Source: Polaribacter marinaquae
GTDB taxonomy: Bacteria; Bacteroidota; Bacteroidia; Flavobacteriales; Flavobacteriaceae
Assembly (NCBI RefSeq): GCF_038019025.1
Contig: NZ_CP150496.1
Coordinates: 2,186,001-2,250,000, forward strand
Reading direction: 5' to 3'
Length of the DNA stretch: 64,000 bases
Under the pieces are notes generated by a model that had not been told where the DNA came from, did not search any database, and was given only the letters and a program-made list of their open reading frames with translations. Of this stretch, positions 32,547 to 42,483 are shown piece by piece. The stretch's first letter is position 1. Each line of letters starts with the position of its first letter. The position numbers and the translations under genes were made by a program.

Positions 32547-33821
32547 TTGAAAAAAGTACTCTACATCCTCCTAACTACTATTATTTTGTTTGCTTGTAAA
32601 AGTGAAGAAAAAATTAAAGAACCTGTAAAAAAACCAGCACCAAAACCTGTATACAAATATGGTTTTAAGGTAGATGATTACAAGGTTGTTTTAGATACGA
32701 TTAAATCAGGAGAAAGTTTTGGAGCTATATTAGATAGACATCATGTTAGTTACCCGAAAATAAACAGTATTGCAGGTTCTATAAAAGATGTTTTCGATGT
32801 AAGAAAAGTAAGAGCCGGTAAACCATACATGATTTTATCTAGCAAAGACTCTTTAGAGCAAGCAAAAGTATTTATTTATAAAAATGATAAAATTAAAGCA
32901 ACAGTTGTAGATTTTAAAGATTCTATAACAGAAGCTTATACTTATTTGCAACCTATAAAAACCGTAGAAAAAGTAGTCGAAGGAAAAATTTATTCGAATC
33001 TTTCTAATGCTATGGATAGTTTGCATTTATCACCAAATTTAACCTATGCTGTAGCAGATATTTATGCTTGGACCTTAGATTTCTACAAACTACAAAAAGG
33101 AGATTCTTTTAAACTTGTTTTCGAAGAAAAATTTATAAACGATAGTCTGTTTGCAGGTTATGGTAAGATTAAGTCGGCAGTTTTTAAACACAAAGATCAA
33201 GATTTATATGCATTTCGATTCTTAGCAGATTCTATAAAAGGAATAGAAGAGTATTATGATGAAAAAGGAAATATGTTAAGAAGTCAGTTCTTAAAAAGTC
33301 CTATTAAATTTCAATATAGAATTTCTTCTAGATATAATTTAAAGAGAAGAATTGCATATTACGGTAATAAAGTAAAACCACATAAAGGAACAGATTTTGC
33401 GGCAAGAATTGGTACGCCTATAATTGCCACCGCAAGTGGTACTGTTGTAGAGTCTACCAGAAGAGGTGGTAATGGTAAGTTTGTGAAAATTAAGCACAAC
33501 AGCACCTATTCTACACAATATTTACATATGAAAACTCGAAAAGTTAAAAAAGGAGACTATGTAAAACAAGGAGATGTAATTGGTTTAGTTGGTATGACAG
33601 GTAACAGCGGAGGACCACATGTTTGTTATCGTTTCTGGAAAAACGGAAGGCAAGTAGATCCATTAAGTCCAAAAACAAAATTACCAGAAGCAGAACCTTT
33701 AAAAGATAGTCTAAAACCTAGATTTTTTAAACATATGTATCTTTTAAAAAATCAATTAGATAACAATATACCAGTAATAGAAGAACCTACAATAACAAAA
33801 GAAATAGTAGCACAAAATTAA
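32547..33821 (+). CDS. M23 family peptidoglycan DD-metallopeptidase lipoprotein, HxH motif altered
   Basis: A probable lipoprotein of about 424 residues: starting from the TTG at 32547 it reads [17 protein letters not shown] with a lipobox cysteine. A LysM/SH3-like stalk ([19 protein letters not shown]) is followed by a MepM-like middle and a C-terminal LytM domain with HKGTD and QYLHM. The last zinc motif reads HVC (33618-33626) instead of HxH, so one zinc ligand is Cys. pgi follows after only four bases. GTG at 32520 or TTG at 32508 are alternative starts. Confidence 0.82.
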   Translation: MKKVLYILLTTIILFACKSEEKIKEPVKKPAPKPVYKYGFKVDDYKVVLDTIKSGESFGAILDRHHVSYPKINSIAGSIKDVFDVRKVRAGKPYMILSSKDSLEQAKVFIYKNDKIKATVVDFKDSITEAYTYLQPIKTVEKVVEGKIYSNLSNAMDSLHLSPNLTYAVADIYAWTLDFYKLQKGDSFKLVFEEKFINDSLFAGYGKIKSAVFKHKDQDLYAFRFLADSIKGIEEYYDEKGNMLRSQFLKSPIKFQYRISSRYNLKRRIAYYGNKVKPHKGTDFAARIGTPIIATASGTVVESTRRGGNGKFVKIKHNSTYSTQYLHMKTRKVKKGDYVKQGDVIGLVGMTGNSGGPHVCYRFWKNGRQVDPLSPKTKLPEAEPLKDSLKPRFFKHMYLLKNQLDNNIPVIEEPTITKEIVAQN

Positions 33822-33825
33822 TAAA

Positions 33826-35394
33826 ATGGCTTTAAAAAACATCAATCCAACCAAAACTCAAGCTTGGGAAAAACTTACAAACCACTTTAATGATAACAAA
33901 GACATTAGTATTAAAGATTTGTGCAAAGACACAAATAGAAAAGATGATTTTTCTTTAGAATTAGGAGATTTATCCGTAGATTTTTCTAAAAATAGAATTA
34001 CAGAAGAAACACTTTCTTTATTAGTTGAGTTGGCAAAAGAAGTAGACTTAAAAGATGCTATAGAAAAGCAGTTTTCTGGAGAAGTAATAAATGCGACAGA
34101 AGGTAGAGAAGTTTTACATACTGCTTTAAGAAGTAATTCTGATGAAGCTGTTCTTGTAAATGGTAAAAATATTAAGCCACAAATTCAAACTGCATTACGT
34201 AAAATTAGAAGTTTTAGTAATAAAGTAATTTCTGGTAAATGGAAAGGTTACACAGGTAAATCTATAACAGATGTTGTAAATATTGGTATTGGTGGGTCAG
34301 ATCTAGGGCCAGACATGGTTGTAGAATCGCTACAGTATTATAAAAATCAATTAACAACACATTTTGTTTCTAATGTAGATGGTGATCATGTTTCAGAAAT
34401 TATTAAGAAATTAAATCCAGAAACTACTTTATTTGTAATCGTTTCTAAAACATTTACAACACAAGAAACCATAACAAATGCAGAAACACTTAAAAATTGG
34501 TTTTTAAAGTCGGCAACAATTTTCGATATACCAAAGCACTTTGTTGCAGTTTCTACAAATTTAGAAGCAGTTGATAGTTTTGGGATAGATAAAGCAAACG
34601 TTTTTCCTATGTGGAATTGGGTTGGTGGGCGTTTTTCACTTTGGTCTGCTGTTGGTTTGTCTATCAGTTTATCTGTAGGTTTCGATAATTATAGAGCCTT
34701 ATTAGATGGTGCAGAAGAAATGGATTTGCACTTTAGAAACACAGAATTTGAAAATAACATCCCAGTAATTTTAGCATTGTTAAGTATTTGGTATAATAAT
34801 TTTTACAATGCAGAAACTGAAGCTGTTTTACCATATACACAGTATTTAAAAAAGCTGCCAGATTATTTACAACAAGCTATTATGGAGAGTAATGGTAAAG
34901 GTGTAGATAGAAACGGAGACAAAATAGATTACCAAACCGGTACAATTGTTTGGGGAAGTACAGGTACAAATATGCAACATGCATTTATGCAATTGGTGCA
35001 TCAAGGTACAAAGTTAATTCCTGCTGATTTTATTGGTTATAAAGAATCTTTACACGGGTTAACAGATCATCATAAAAAATTAATGGCAAACTTTTATGGT
35101 CAAATAGAAGCCTTAGCATTTGGTAAAACAAAAGAAGAAGTTCATTTAGAATTAAAATTTTCTGGTGATAAAGATAAAATAGCACAATTACTACCTTTTA
35201 AAGTGTTTGAAGGTAACAGACCAAGTAATGCCATTTTATTTGATAAACTAACACCAAAATCTTTAGGTAAATTGATAGCTTTATATGAGCATAAAATTTA
35301 TACACAAGGTATAATTTGGAACATTTATAGCTACGATCAATTTGGTGTAGAGCTAGGAAAAGAGTTGGCTAAAAAATTATTGAATAAGCATTAA
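33826..35394 (+). CDS. pgi: Glucose-6-phosphate isomerase
   Basis: It interconverts glucose 6-phosphate and fructose 6-phosphate. The 522-residue protein shows the substrate-binding block [14 protein letters not shown] (about 153-166), [23 protein letters not shown] and the catalytic region [11 protein letters not shown]. Its start lies four bases behind the M23 stop, an unusual operon partner. A strong AT-rich terminator follows. Confidence 0.96.
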   Translation: MALKNINPTKTQAWEKLTNHFNDNKDISIKDLCKDTNRKDDFSLELGDLSVDFSKNRITEETLSLLVELAKEVDLKDAIEKQFSGEVINATEGREVLHTALRSNSDEAVLVNGKNIKPQIQTALRKIRSFSNKVISGKWKGYTGKSITDVVNIGIGGSDLGPDMVVESLQYYKNQLTTHFVSNVDGDHVSEIIKKLNPETTLFVIVSKTFTTQETITNAETLKNWFLKSATIFDIPKHFVAVSTNLEAVDSFGIDKANVFPMWNWVGGRFSLWSAVGLSISLSVGFDNYRALLDGAEEMDLHFRNTEFENNIPVILALLSIWYNNFYNAETEAVLPYTQYLKKLPDYLQQAIMESNGKGVDRNGDKIDYQTGTIVWGSTGTNMQHAFMQLVHQGTKLIPADFIGYKESLHGLTDHHKKLMANFYGQIEALAFGKTKEEVHLELKFSGDKDKIAQLLPFKVFEGNRPSNAILFDKLTPKSLGKLIALYEHKIYTQGIIWNIYSYDQFGVELGKELAKKLLNKH

Positions 35395-35420
35395 ATTAAG
35401 ACTAATAATACCAATTTTTT

Positions 35421-35466
35421 ATACTATTAATTAATTATTTATAATTAGTTAATAGTATTTTTTTTA
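35421..35466 (+). terminator. Terminator behind pgi
   Basis: ATACTATTAATTAATTA pairs with TAATTAGTTAATAGTAT (one mismatch) around TTTA, then nine T. Confidence 0.85.
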
Positions 35467-35576
35467 TTTAAATGTTTGATTATTATATAGTAAGGTTTTA
35501 TTTACATATATTTATAAATCTTAATTCTTTGTTAAACTTAACATTAAGTTAACTTTAGAACTCTGTAAAAGCAAGA

Positions 35577-35588
35577 GTTTTGCAAAAC
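35577..35588. promoter_or_regulatory. 12-bp palindrome in the TonB receptor leader
   Basis: GTTTTGCAAAAC is a perfect palindrome 23 bases before the receptor ATG. It follows a loose inverted pair AACTCT / AGAGTT (35559-35579). Possible operator or leader hairpin; no TAnnTTTG box is evident nearby. Confidence 0.3.
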
Positions 35589-35611
35589 ATTTAATAACAT
35601 AAAATTATACA

Positions 35612-38146
35612 ATGAAAAATTTTAAAAACTTATTATTTGTAGCACTGTTTTTTATAACAGCTACAGTTTTAGGGCAAACTAAAATTACTGGTACAATTGT
35701 CGATGAAACAAATCAACCATTGCCAGGAGCAAGTGTTCTTGTAAAAGGAACAACAAACGGAACATCAACAGATTTTAATGGTAAATTTACTTTACAATCT
35801 AAATCTAACTCTGGTGTTTTAGTAGTGTCTTTTATTGGATACAAATCTAAAGAAGCTGCTTATTCTTCTTCAAACAACAAATTAACAGTAATGTTAATGG
35901 AAGATGCTGGTTCATTAGATGAAATAGTTGTAGTATCTAACTCATTTGCAATTGATAGAAAAACACCTGTTGCTGTTTCTACAATTAAAGCAAGTGAAAT
36001 TGAATTAAAATTAGGAACTCAAGAATTTCCAGAGATTTTAAAATCTACTCCTGGTGTATACGCTACTAAAGCAGGTGGTGGATACGGAGACGGTAGAATT
36101 AATTTACGTGGATTTAATTCTGAAAACGTTGCTGTAATGATTAACGGGGTACCTGTTAACGATATGGAAAACGGTAGAGTATATTGGTCTAACTGGGCTG
36201 GTTTAGGAGATGTTACTTCTGCAATGCAAGTTCAAAGAGGTTTAGGAGCTTCTAAAGTTGCTGTACCTGCAATTGGTGGTACAATTAACATTATCTCTAA
36301 AACTACAGATATCGAAGAAGGTGGTAACTTTGGTTACACTTTAGGTAACGATGGTTACACTAAATACGGTCTTACTTATTCTACAGGTTTAATGGATAAT
36401 GATGTTGCTGTAACAGTTTCTGCTGCACAAACTTCTGGTAGAGGTTATGTAGACGGAACTCCTTTTACAGGTTTTAACTACTTTTTAAATGTTTCTAAAG
36501 AGTTAAACGACGAGCATAAATTATCTTTTACTGCATTTGGTGCATTACAAAGACATGGTCAAAGACAAAACAGACACTTAATCAAAACTTTTAGAGATAG
36601 TGAAAGAGGTAGAAAATATAACTCAGATTGGGGTTATAAAAACGGTCAGTTAACTAACTCAGAAGATAACTTTTATCACAAGCCACAGATTTCTTTAAAT
36701 CACTACTGGACACTTTCTGATAAAACTTTTATTTCTACTGCAGCTTATGTATCTTTTGGTACAGGTGGTGGTGGTGGAACTGCTGGAGCTAACAAGTTTG
36801 GTTTCGACAATTCTGAATATAGAGACGGACCATTAGGAACTATCAACTTCGATAAAATTGTTGACGAAAACATAGCAAACGGTGTAAATGGTTCTATCTC
36901 TGCTTTAAGAGCTTCTAGAAACGACCATAACTGGTACGGTGTTTTATCTACTTTAAAAACAGATTTAACAGATGAGTTTACTTTATTAGCTGGTTTAGAT
37001 TACAGAAATTATACAGGTATTCACTATACAGAAGTAACAGACTTATTAGGAGGTCAGTTTTTAGCTGATGATTCTAATGTAAATAACCCAAACAACCAAG
37101 CACAAGTAGGAGACGTAATTTTCTATGACAACGACGGTAAAGTTGGTTGGTTAGGTGGTTTTGCTCAATTAGAGTATTCTAAAGATGCTATTTCTGCATT
37201 TGTTTCTGCAAACGTATCTAATACAACTTATCAAAGAGTAGATCGTTTCTTATACTTAGATTCAGATCCAAATCAAACTTCAGATAAATACGATTTCTTA
37301 GGATATGGTATTAAAGGTGGTGTTAACTATAACTTAGATGAAAACCACGGTGTTTTTGTAAACTTAGGTTATTTTGAAAAAGCACCATTCTTTAACTCAG
37401 TTTTTGCAAACCGTAATAACGTAGATGTTAACGCAGATGCAGAAAATCAAAAAATTACAAGTTACGAGTTAGGTTATACTTTTAGAAGCGCTAAGTTTTC
37501 TGCTAACTTAAACTTATACTACACTTCTTGGAAAGATAGAACAGAGGTTGCTCGTTTCCAATTACAAGATGGTACAATTGCATTTGCTAACATTTTAGGT
37601 GTAAATGCATTACATAAAGGTATCGAGTTAGATTTTAGCTATAGACCATCAGACAAACTTACTATTACAGGTATGGCTTCTTTAGGAGACTGGAAATGGG
37701 ATAGTAACGTAGAAAATGTTGAAATCTTTGACGAAACTAACACAAAGGTTGATGAAGTAGATATCCTTATTAAAGGTTTACACGTTGGTGATGCTGCACA
37801 AACTACTTTTGCTTTAGGTACAAATTATAAATTAACGCCAGAAACTACTTTTACAGTAGATTATAATTACTACGGAGATTTATATGCAGATTTTGACCCA
37901 AGTTCTAGAGGAGAAGTTGGTCCTGATGCATGGAAAGTGCCTAACTATAGCTTATTTGATACTTCAATAAGACATAAATTTAAGTTTGGTAACTTCGATA
38001 CAGCAATTACTGCTAGAGTTAACAACGTATTCGATACAGTATATATTTCAGACGCACAAGATGGTTCTGGTTCTAATGCTCAAACAGCAAGTGTATATTA
38101 CGGAGCAGGAAGAACTTTTAGCGTAGGTGCAAAAATTAATTTCTAA
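35612..38146 (+). CDS. TonB-dependent receptor with carboxypeptidase-like domain
   Basis: A complete 844-residue outer-membrane receptor: signal peptide (1-21), a CarboxypepD_reg-like beta-sandwich (about 22-98, KITGTIVDETNQPLPGAS), the plug (about 110-240, with LRGFNSENVAVMINGVPVND and GGTINIISK) and the beta-barrel, ending KINF. It follows the pgi terminator and is ten bases upstream of a repeat-containing lipoprotein. That lipoprotein is not SusD-like, so this is a SusC-type receptor with a different partner. Substrate unknown. Confidence 0.93.
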   Translation: MKNFKNLLFVALFFITATVLGQTKITGTIVDETNQPLPGASVLVKGTTNGTSTDFNGKFTLQSKSNSGVLVVSFIGYKSKEAAYSSSNNKLTVMLMEDAGSLDEIVVVSNSFAIDRKTPVAVSTIKASEIELKLGTQEFPEILKSTPGVYATKAGGGYGDGRINLRGFNSENVAVMINGVPVNDMENGRVYWSNWAGLGDVTSAMQVQRGLGASKVAVPAIGGTINIISKTTDIEEGGNFGYTLGNDGYTKYGLTYSTGLMDNDVAVTVSAAQTSGRGYVDGTPFTGFNYFLNVSKELNDEHKLSFTAFGALQRHGQRQNRHLIKTFRDSERGRKYNSDWGYKNGQLTNSEDNFYHKPQISLNHYWTLSDKTFISTAAYVSFGTGGGGGTAGANKFGFDNSEYRDGPLGTINFDKIVDENIANGVNGSISALRASRNDHNWYGVLSTLKTDLTDEFTLLAGLDYRNYTGIHYTEVTDLLGGQFLADDSNVNNPNNQAQVGDVIFYDNDGKVGWLGGFAQLEYSKDAISAFVSANVSNTTYQRVDRFLYLDSDPNQTSDKYDFLGYGIKGGVNYNLDENHGVFVNLGYFEKAPFFNSVFANRNNVDVNADAENQKITSYELGYTFRSAKFSANLNLYYTSWKDRTEVARFQLQDGTIAFANILGVNALHKGIELDFSYRPSDKLTITGMASLGDWKWDSNVENVEIFDETNTKVDEVDILIKGLHVGDAAQTTFALGTNYKLTPETTFTVDYNYYGDLYADFDPSSRGEVGPDAWKVPNYSLFDTSIRHKFKFGNFDTAITARVNNVFDTVYISDAQDGSGSNAQTASVYYGAGRTFSVGAKINF

Positions 38147-38156
38147 AAAACACAAG

Positions 38157-39260
38157 ATGAAAAAAATAATTTATTTATTCGCAGTTGCGCTTACAGTTTT
38201 AAGTAGCTGTACGCCATTAGAAGATGTAAACGAGGTTATTGATGCATTACCAAATGTAGATGGTTTCGATTATACATTACAAGAAGAAGATTATACAACG
38301 TTAGGTTTAAGTTTTGGTAACTTTAGCTCAGAAGATGATGCTAAAGCAGAATTACCAGGATTTTTAAGTGCAAAATTCCCATCTTTAGGAGAAGGATCTG
38401 CATTAAACATAACTTATAAGTTATACGCTCCTAAAAGAGATGAAAAAAGTTTAACTATTTATACTGTTACTGCTGCAGATTATACTGCGCAAGGTTTAAG
38501 ATTTCCAAACTTTTCTAGTTCTGATCAAATTACAGATTTTTTAGATGCTAAATATCCAGATGCAGCAGATAGATTATTAGTAGATTTAACTTACGATTAT
38601 TATGATGGTTCAACAACTACTCGTAACAATGGTTTTATCAATAATGAGGGAACTTGGGAAATGTCTATAGGTATCTCTGATGATGAATACACTGCAATGG
38701 GAGAAGGAAGAGCTCAATTTTCTAATGAAGAAGAAGCTTTAACTAAAATACCAGTTTATTTAAGTGAAAAATTAAAGTTTGAAGGTAAAGAAGCTGGAGA
38801 TGTTGAAGGTGTAATGTACAAGTTATACGTAACAGATACTCAAGATATCGACGAAGATGGTTCTACAACAGATAGAACTGTTTATAGCTTTGTTGCATTC
38901 TTTATATACGACGGTGCTGCTTGGTCTCAATACACAAATGTTATCGAGAACACAACACAGTTTGCATACGAAGGTTCTAACTGGGTTCCAGATAACACAA
39001 TTAGATATACTTTAACTTCTGCAGATTATGCTTTAGTTGGTAATGACAGATATAATAATTTTGACACTAGATCTGGTGCAGATGAAGAAACTGAAGAAGT
39101 TCGTTTAGAAAAGATTAATACAATCTTAAAAAACAATTTTCCAGATATTGAAGTAGATCAAAATGTAATTGTTACTTATGCTTTTTATGATGGTACTAAT
39201 GGTAACGCTACTATAGAAGTTACTTTTGATGGTACAGATTTTGTAAAATTTGTAGAGTAA
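38157..39260 (+). CDS. Repeat-containing lipoprotein paired with a TonB receptor
   Basis: 367 residues from the ATG at 38157: lipobox LSSC with C18, then four divergent repeats of about 50-65 residues (about 39-91, 102-151, 168-225, 284-346). Each opens with Y-T/S-x4-DY, has an NF(S) turn, an amphipathic helix ending FLxxKFP-like, and closes in a TYxxYDG strand. The acidic composition and lack of TPR helices exclude a standard SusD. An upstream ATG at 38127 overlaps the receptor and would bury the signal peptide. I do not recognise the family. A surface lipoprotein serving the receptor is the natural inference. Confidence 0.75.
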   Translation: MKKIIYLFAVALTVLSSCTPLEDVNEVIDALPNVDGFDYTLQEEDYTTLGLSFGNFSSEDDAKAELPGFLSAKFPSLGEGSALNITYKLYAPKRDEKSLTIYTVTAADYTAQGLRFPNFSSSDQITDFLDAKYPDAADRLLVDLTYDYYDGSTTTRNNGFINNEGTWEMSIGISDDEYTAMGEGRAQFSNEEEALTKIPVYLSEKLKFEGKEAGDVEGVMYKLYVTDTQDIDEDGSTTDRTVYSFVAFFIYDGAAWSQYTNVIENTTQFAYEGSNWVPDNTIRYTLTSADYALVGNDRYNNFDTRSGADEETEEVRLEKINTILKNNFPDIEVDQNVIVTYAFYDGTNGNATIEVTFDGTDFVKFVE

Positions 39261-39283
39261 TCAATTTTATCTTATAAATTAAG

Positions 39284-39312
39284 AAAACCACCTCAATTGA
39301 GGTGGTTTTTTT
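39284..39312 (+). terminator. Terminator behind the receptor-lipoprotein operon
   Basis: A 26-base perfect palindrome (AAAACCACCTCAA and its complement) followed by T. Confidence 0.9.
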
Positions 39313-39327
39313 GTGCATAAAAATTAG

Positions 39328-39335
39328 TAACTTTG
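39328..39335 (+). promoter_or_regulatory. -7 box (TAACTTTG) of the four-TM protein gene
   Basis: TAACTTTG; predicted leader about 25 bases before the ATG at 39364. Confidence 0.45.
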
Positions 39336-39363
39336 TAACAACAAAAAACTAACTACTTATATT

Positions 39364-39789
39364 ATGATAAAGGATATACATTCTTATTGGGCTTACCTTG
39401 TATTGGCTATTTTAATTTTTGCTGTAGCAAATGCAATTATCGGTTTAACTCAGAAAAAACAATTTACAGATAAAGATTTACGTATAGGTTTATTTACGTT
39501 AATCTTAACCCATATTCAATTATTAATAGGTTTAGCGTGGTATTTTATGTCACCTTGGTTTCAAGCCTTAAAAGCAGACGCTGGTGCTGTAATGAAAGAA
39601 CCTGCAACGCGTTTATTAGCCGTAGAACATCCTATTACAATGATTTTGGCAATTGTATTTATAACAATTGGTTGGTCTAAACATAAAAAGAAAACAGAAG
39701 ATGCTGCAAAGTTTAAAACATTTGTAATCTTTTACGGAATTGGTTTATTATTGATATTATCTAGAATTCCTTGGAGCAATTGGTTCTAA
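39364..39789 (+). CDS. Four-TM membrane protein with conserved-looking histidines (cytochrome b-like)
   Basis: 141 residues with four hydrophobic helices: about 8-27, 41-63, 88-105 and 122-137. Histidines lie at or inside helix ends (H6 in IHSYW, H51 in LTHIQLLIG, H91 in VEHPITMI), the pattern of small haem-b membrane proteins. Flavobacterial homologs are often labelled cytochrome B without experimental support. It is followed after 47 bases by plsC. Haem binding is inference. Confidence 0.6.
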   Translation: MIKDIHSYWAYLVLAILIFAVANAIIGLTQKKQFTDKDLRIGLFTLILTHIQLLIGLAWYFMSPWFQALKADAGAVMKEPATRLLAVEHPITMILAIVFITIGWSKHKKKTEDAAKFKTFVIFYGIGLLLILSRIPWSNWF

Positions 39790-39836
39790 TAACATTCTTG
39801 TAAAGTTCATTTATTTTAAAACCTAAATCACATCTC

Positions 39837-40565
39837 GTGAAGATTCTTAGTTATATAGTATCACCAATTTTTATATTGGTATTTTTTCTTTTTTTGCTAA
39901 TTTTCCATCCATTACAATGGTTAAGTTTGCATCTTTTTGGGCAAAGCGCGCATGGTAAAGTAGTAGACGCCTTAAATTACTTTTTGGTTAAATCGATGCT
40001 AATACTTGGTGTTAGTGTTAAGCTAAAAAACGAGTATAAATTACCAGAAAATACTACAATTATATTTGTTTCAAATCATCAATCTACTTTCGATATTCCG
40101 CCAATAGGTTGGTTTTTTAGAAAACATTATCCAAAGTTTGTAGCCAAAATAGAGTTAGGTAAAGGCATACCAAGTGTTTCTTATAATTTAAGAAATGGTG
40201 GTGCGGCATTAATCAATAGAAAAGATCCAAAACAAGCAATAAGCGAGTTGATAAATTTTTCTAAAAGAATAAAAGAAAATAATTGGGGTGCTATTATTTT
40301 TCCGGAAGGAACAAGAAGTAGAAACGGAAAGCCTAAGAAATTTGCTTCTAACGGATTAAAAGTAATAACAAAGGTAAATAAAGAGGGTTATGTTGTACCT
40401 TTAACTATCAATAATTCTTGGAAAGTGTTTAAATACGGTAAATTTCCGTTAGGTTTAGGAAGTCCTATAACAATTACAACCCACGAGCCAATAAAAATAG
40501 ACTCTTTACCGTTTGAAGAACTATTAGAAAAAACAGAAACAGTTATTAAAGAACATATAAAATAG
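39837..40565 (+). CDS. plsC: 1-acyl-sn-glycerol-3-phosphate acyltransferase
   Basis: It makes phosphatidic acid from lysophosphatidic acid at the inner membrane. Motif I is NHQSTFD (80-86), motif III FPEGTRSR (about 158-165), with N-terminal membrane segments (5-25). 242 residues is typical. The start is a GTG. The acyl-ACP desaturase follows six bases later, coupling acyl transfer with unsaturated acyl supply. Confidence 0.9.
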   Translation: MKILSYIVSPIFILVFFLFLLIFHPLQWLSLHLFGQSAHGKVVDALNYFLVKSMLILGVSVKLKNEYKLPENTTIIFVSNHQSTFDIPPIGWFFRKHYPKFVAKIELGKGIPSVSYNLRNGGAALINRKDPKQAISELINFSKRIKENNWGAIIFPEGTRSRNGKPKKFASNGLKVITKVNKEGYVVPLTINNSWKVFKYGKFPLGLGSPITITTHEPIKIDSLPFEELLEKTETVIKEHIK

Positions 40566-40571
40566 AAATTT

Positions 40572-41552
40572 ATGTCTATATATAATATTAGAAAAGAAGT
40601 AATGCTAACGCTAGAAAAAAGTATGGACCGCTTTATGGAGAAATACTTAATTCCTGCAGAAAAAATTTGGCAGCCAACAGATTTTCTTCCAAATTCACAA
40701 AAAGATTCTTTTATTACAGAAGTAGAAGAAATTAGAGAATTGTCTAAAGAATTACACGACGATTTTTGGGTGGTTTTAGTTGGAGATACTATTACAGAAG
40801 AAGCTTTGCCAACATACGAATCTTGGTTGTTAGACTTAGATGGTGTTAGCCAAGACCCAGATAATAGTTGGGCAAAATGGGTAAGAACCTGGACAGCAGA
40901 AGAAAACAGACACGGAGATGTTTTAAATAAATACTTGTATTTATCTGGTAGAGTTAACATGCGCGAAGTAGAAATATCTACACAGCATTTAATTGCAGAT
41001 GGTTTTGATATAGGTACATCTACAGATCCTTATAAAAACTTTGTGTACACAAGTTTTCAAGAATTAGCAACCTATGTTTCGCATAATAACGTAGCAAAAA
41101 TTGCACGTAAAAAAGGGCACAAAGCATTGGCTAAAATGTCTAAAATTATTGCAGGAGATGAAATGCGTCATCACCAAGCTTATACAGAGTTTGTAAAAGA
41201 AATCTTTAAGATAGATCCATCAGAAATGATGTTGGCGTTTCAACACATGATGAAATATAAAATTGTAATGCCTGCAATGCATTTAAGAGAATCTTTTGGT
41301 GCAAAAGGAAGTTTATTTGATGATTTTTCTTCTGTAGCGCAAAGAATTGGTGTTTACACAGGGTTCGATTATGTAGATATTATTAAGAAATTAAACACTG
41401 CTTGGGAAATAGATAAGATTACAAACTTAACACCAGAAGCAGAAAAGGCAAGAGATTATTTAATGAAATTGCCAGACAGAATGTACAGAATTACAGAAAG
41501 AATTGTTGTGCCAGACACAAAGTTCAACTTTAAATGGATGTTACCAGCTTAG
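40572..41552 (+). CDS. Acyl-ACP desaturase (stearoyl-ACP desaturase family)
   Basis: A soluble di-iron enzyme of 326 residues that inserts a double bond into acyl chains on ACP. The two EExxH-type motifs are EENRHGD (111-117) and DEMRHHQ (about 196-202), with additional Glu ligands nearby. It lies six bases behind plsC, so membrane fluidity control is the likely shared job. It needs ferredoxin, which the FNR gene at 26395 could help supply. Confidence 0.92.
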   Translation: MSIYNIRKEVMLTLEKSMDRFMEKYLIPAEKIWQPTDFLPNSQKDSFITEVEEIRELSKELHDDFWVVLVGDTITEEALPTYESWLLDLDGVSQDPDNSWAKWVRTWTAEENRHGDVLNKYLYLSGRVNMREVEISTQHLIADGFDIGTSTDPYKNFVYTSFQELATYVSHNNVAKIARKKGHKALAKMSKIIAGDEMRHHQAYTEFVKEIFKIDPSEMMLAFQHMMKYKIVMPAMHLRESFGAKGSLFDDFSSVAQRIGVYTGFDYVDIIKKLNTAWEIDKITNLTPEAEKARDYLMKLPDRMYRITERIVVPDTKFNFKWMLPA

Positions 41553-41559
41553 AATTTTA

Positions 41560-41635
41560 AGAAGCTATTTCCTGCTTTCCGTTATATCTTTTTGTAGAAA
41601 AAACAAAAAGGATGTCACTTCAATCAGGGCTAAAC
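41560..41635. repeat. Flavobacterial dispersed repeat, AGCTATTTCC...TCAGGGCTA type
   Basis: It opens AAGAAGCTATTTCCTGC, has an internal hairpin (ATCTTTTTGT / ACAAAAAGGAT with one bulge around AGAAAA) and closes CACTTCAATCAGGGCTAAAC. No open frame. I recognise the pattern as a common noncoding repeat behind flavobacterial genes; layout parallels the element at 26236-26335. Confidence 0.6.
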
Positions 41636-41659
41636 ATTTTTGTAAGCAACACTGCATAT

Positions 41660-41699
41660 AAAAAAAGCCATTAATATTTAATATTAGTGGCTTTTTTTT
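41660..41699. terminator. Bidirectional terminator between desaturase and nitrilase genes
   Basis: AAAAAAAGCCATTAATATT pairs with AATATTAGTGGCTTTTTTT (one wobble) around TA; A-run and T-run on the two sides. Confidence 0.88.
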
Positions 41700-41703
41700 A
41701 GTC

Positions 41704-42483
41704 TTAATTTATTGTAAAAGAGTCTTTATCATGTAAAAAACCTAACTTATCTCTTATTATGTTTTGTTTATCTAGTGTAATTACAGAAGTTACAATACCA
41801 ATCTCATTGTTGTTTAAACTAGATAATTCTTCCCCTAAAAAATCTACGATTAAAGAATTACCAGAATACTCGTAATTACTAGCATCTTTGCCTGTTCTAT
41901 TAACGCCGACTACATAACTCATGTTTTCTATTGCACGCGCTTTTAAAAGCGTTTCCCAAGCTTTTATTCTAGTTACCGGCCAATTTGCCATAAAAAGTAA
42001 TAAGTCGTAATTGTCTGTGTTTCTAGCCCAAACAGGAAAGCGTAAATCATAACAAATTAACGGACAAATTTTCCATCCTTTGTAATTGATAATTATTCTT
42101 TCTAAACCAGAAGTATAAACTTTATTTTCTCCGGCCAAAGTAAAGGAATGCCTTTTATTATAAGTTTCTAATTCTTTATTTGGATGTACAAAAACAAAGC
42201 GATTGTAAAATTTATCGTTTTCAACAATAACCAAGCTTCCGCAAATAGCAATTTGATGTTTTTCAGCTATTTCTTGCATCCAAGAAACCGAGTATCCATC
42301 CATAGATTCGGCTACGTTTTTTGGTTGCATTGTAAAACCAGTAGTAAACATTTCTGGCAAAACAACAAGATCTGTGTCTTTATCTAAGTTGTTTATTTTG
42401 TTTTCGAAGAAAGCTATGTTTTTTGTTGGATTTTCCCAATATAAATCTGCTTGAATTCCGGTTACTTTTAATTCATTTTTCAT
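41704..42483 (-). CDS. Nitrilase family amidase (omega-amidase / YafV type)
   Basis: A 259-residue C-N hydrolase with the Glu-Lys-Cys triad: E in VVLPEMFTTGF (about 43), K in NKRHSFTLAGE (about 110) and C in PLICYDLRFPVW (about 143). The TTGF and CYDLRFP contexts match the YafV/Nit2 branch, which hydrolyses alpha-keto-glutaramate or keto-succinamate in methionine salvage and transamination. Substrate is assigned by family only. Confidence 0.88.
   Translation of the reverse strand: MKNELKVTGIQADLYWENPTKNIAFFENKINNLDKDTDLVVLPEMFTTGFTMQPKNVAESMDGYSVSWMQEIAEKHQIAICGSLVIVENDKFYNRFVFVHPNKELETYNKRHSFTLAGENKVYTSGLERIIINYKGWKICPLICYDLRFPVWARNTDNYDLLLFMANWPVTRIKAWETLLKARAIENMSYVVGVNRTGKDASNYEYSGNSLIVDFLGEELSSLNNNEIGIVTSVITLDKQNIIRDKLGFLHDKDSFTIN

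Noticed and set aside
40388..40960. 190-codon minus-strand open frame across the plsC/desaturase junction
   Set aside because: Both plus-strand genes are conserved enzymes with intact motifs; the antisense frame is a composition by-product.
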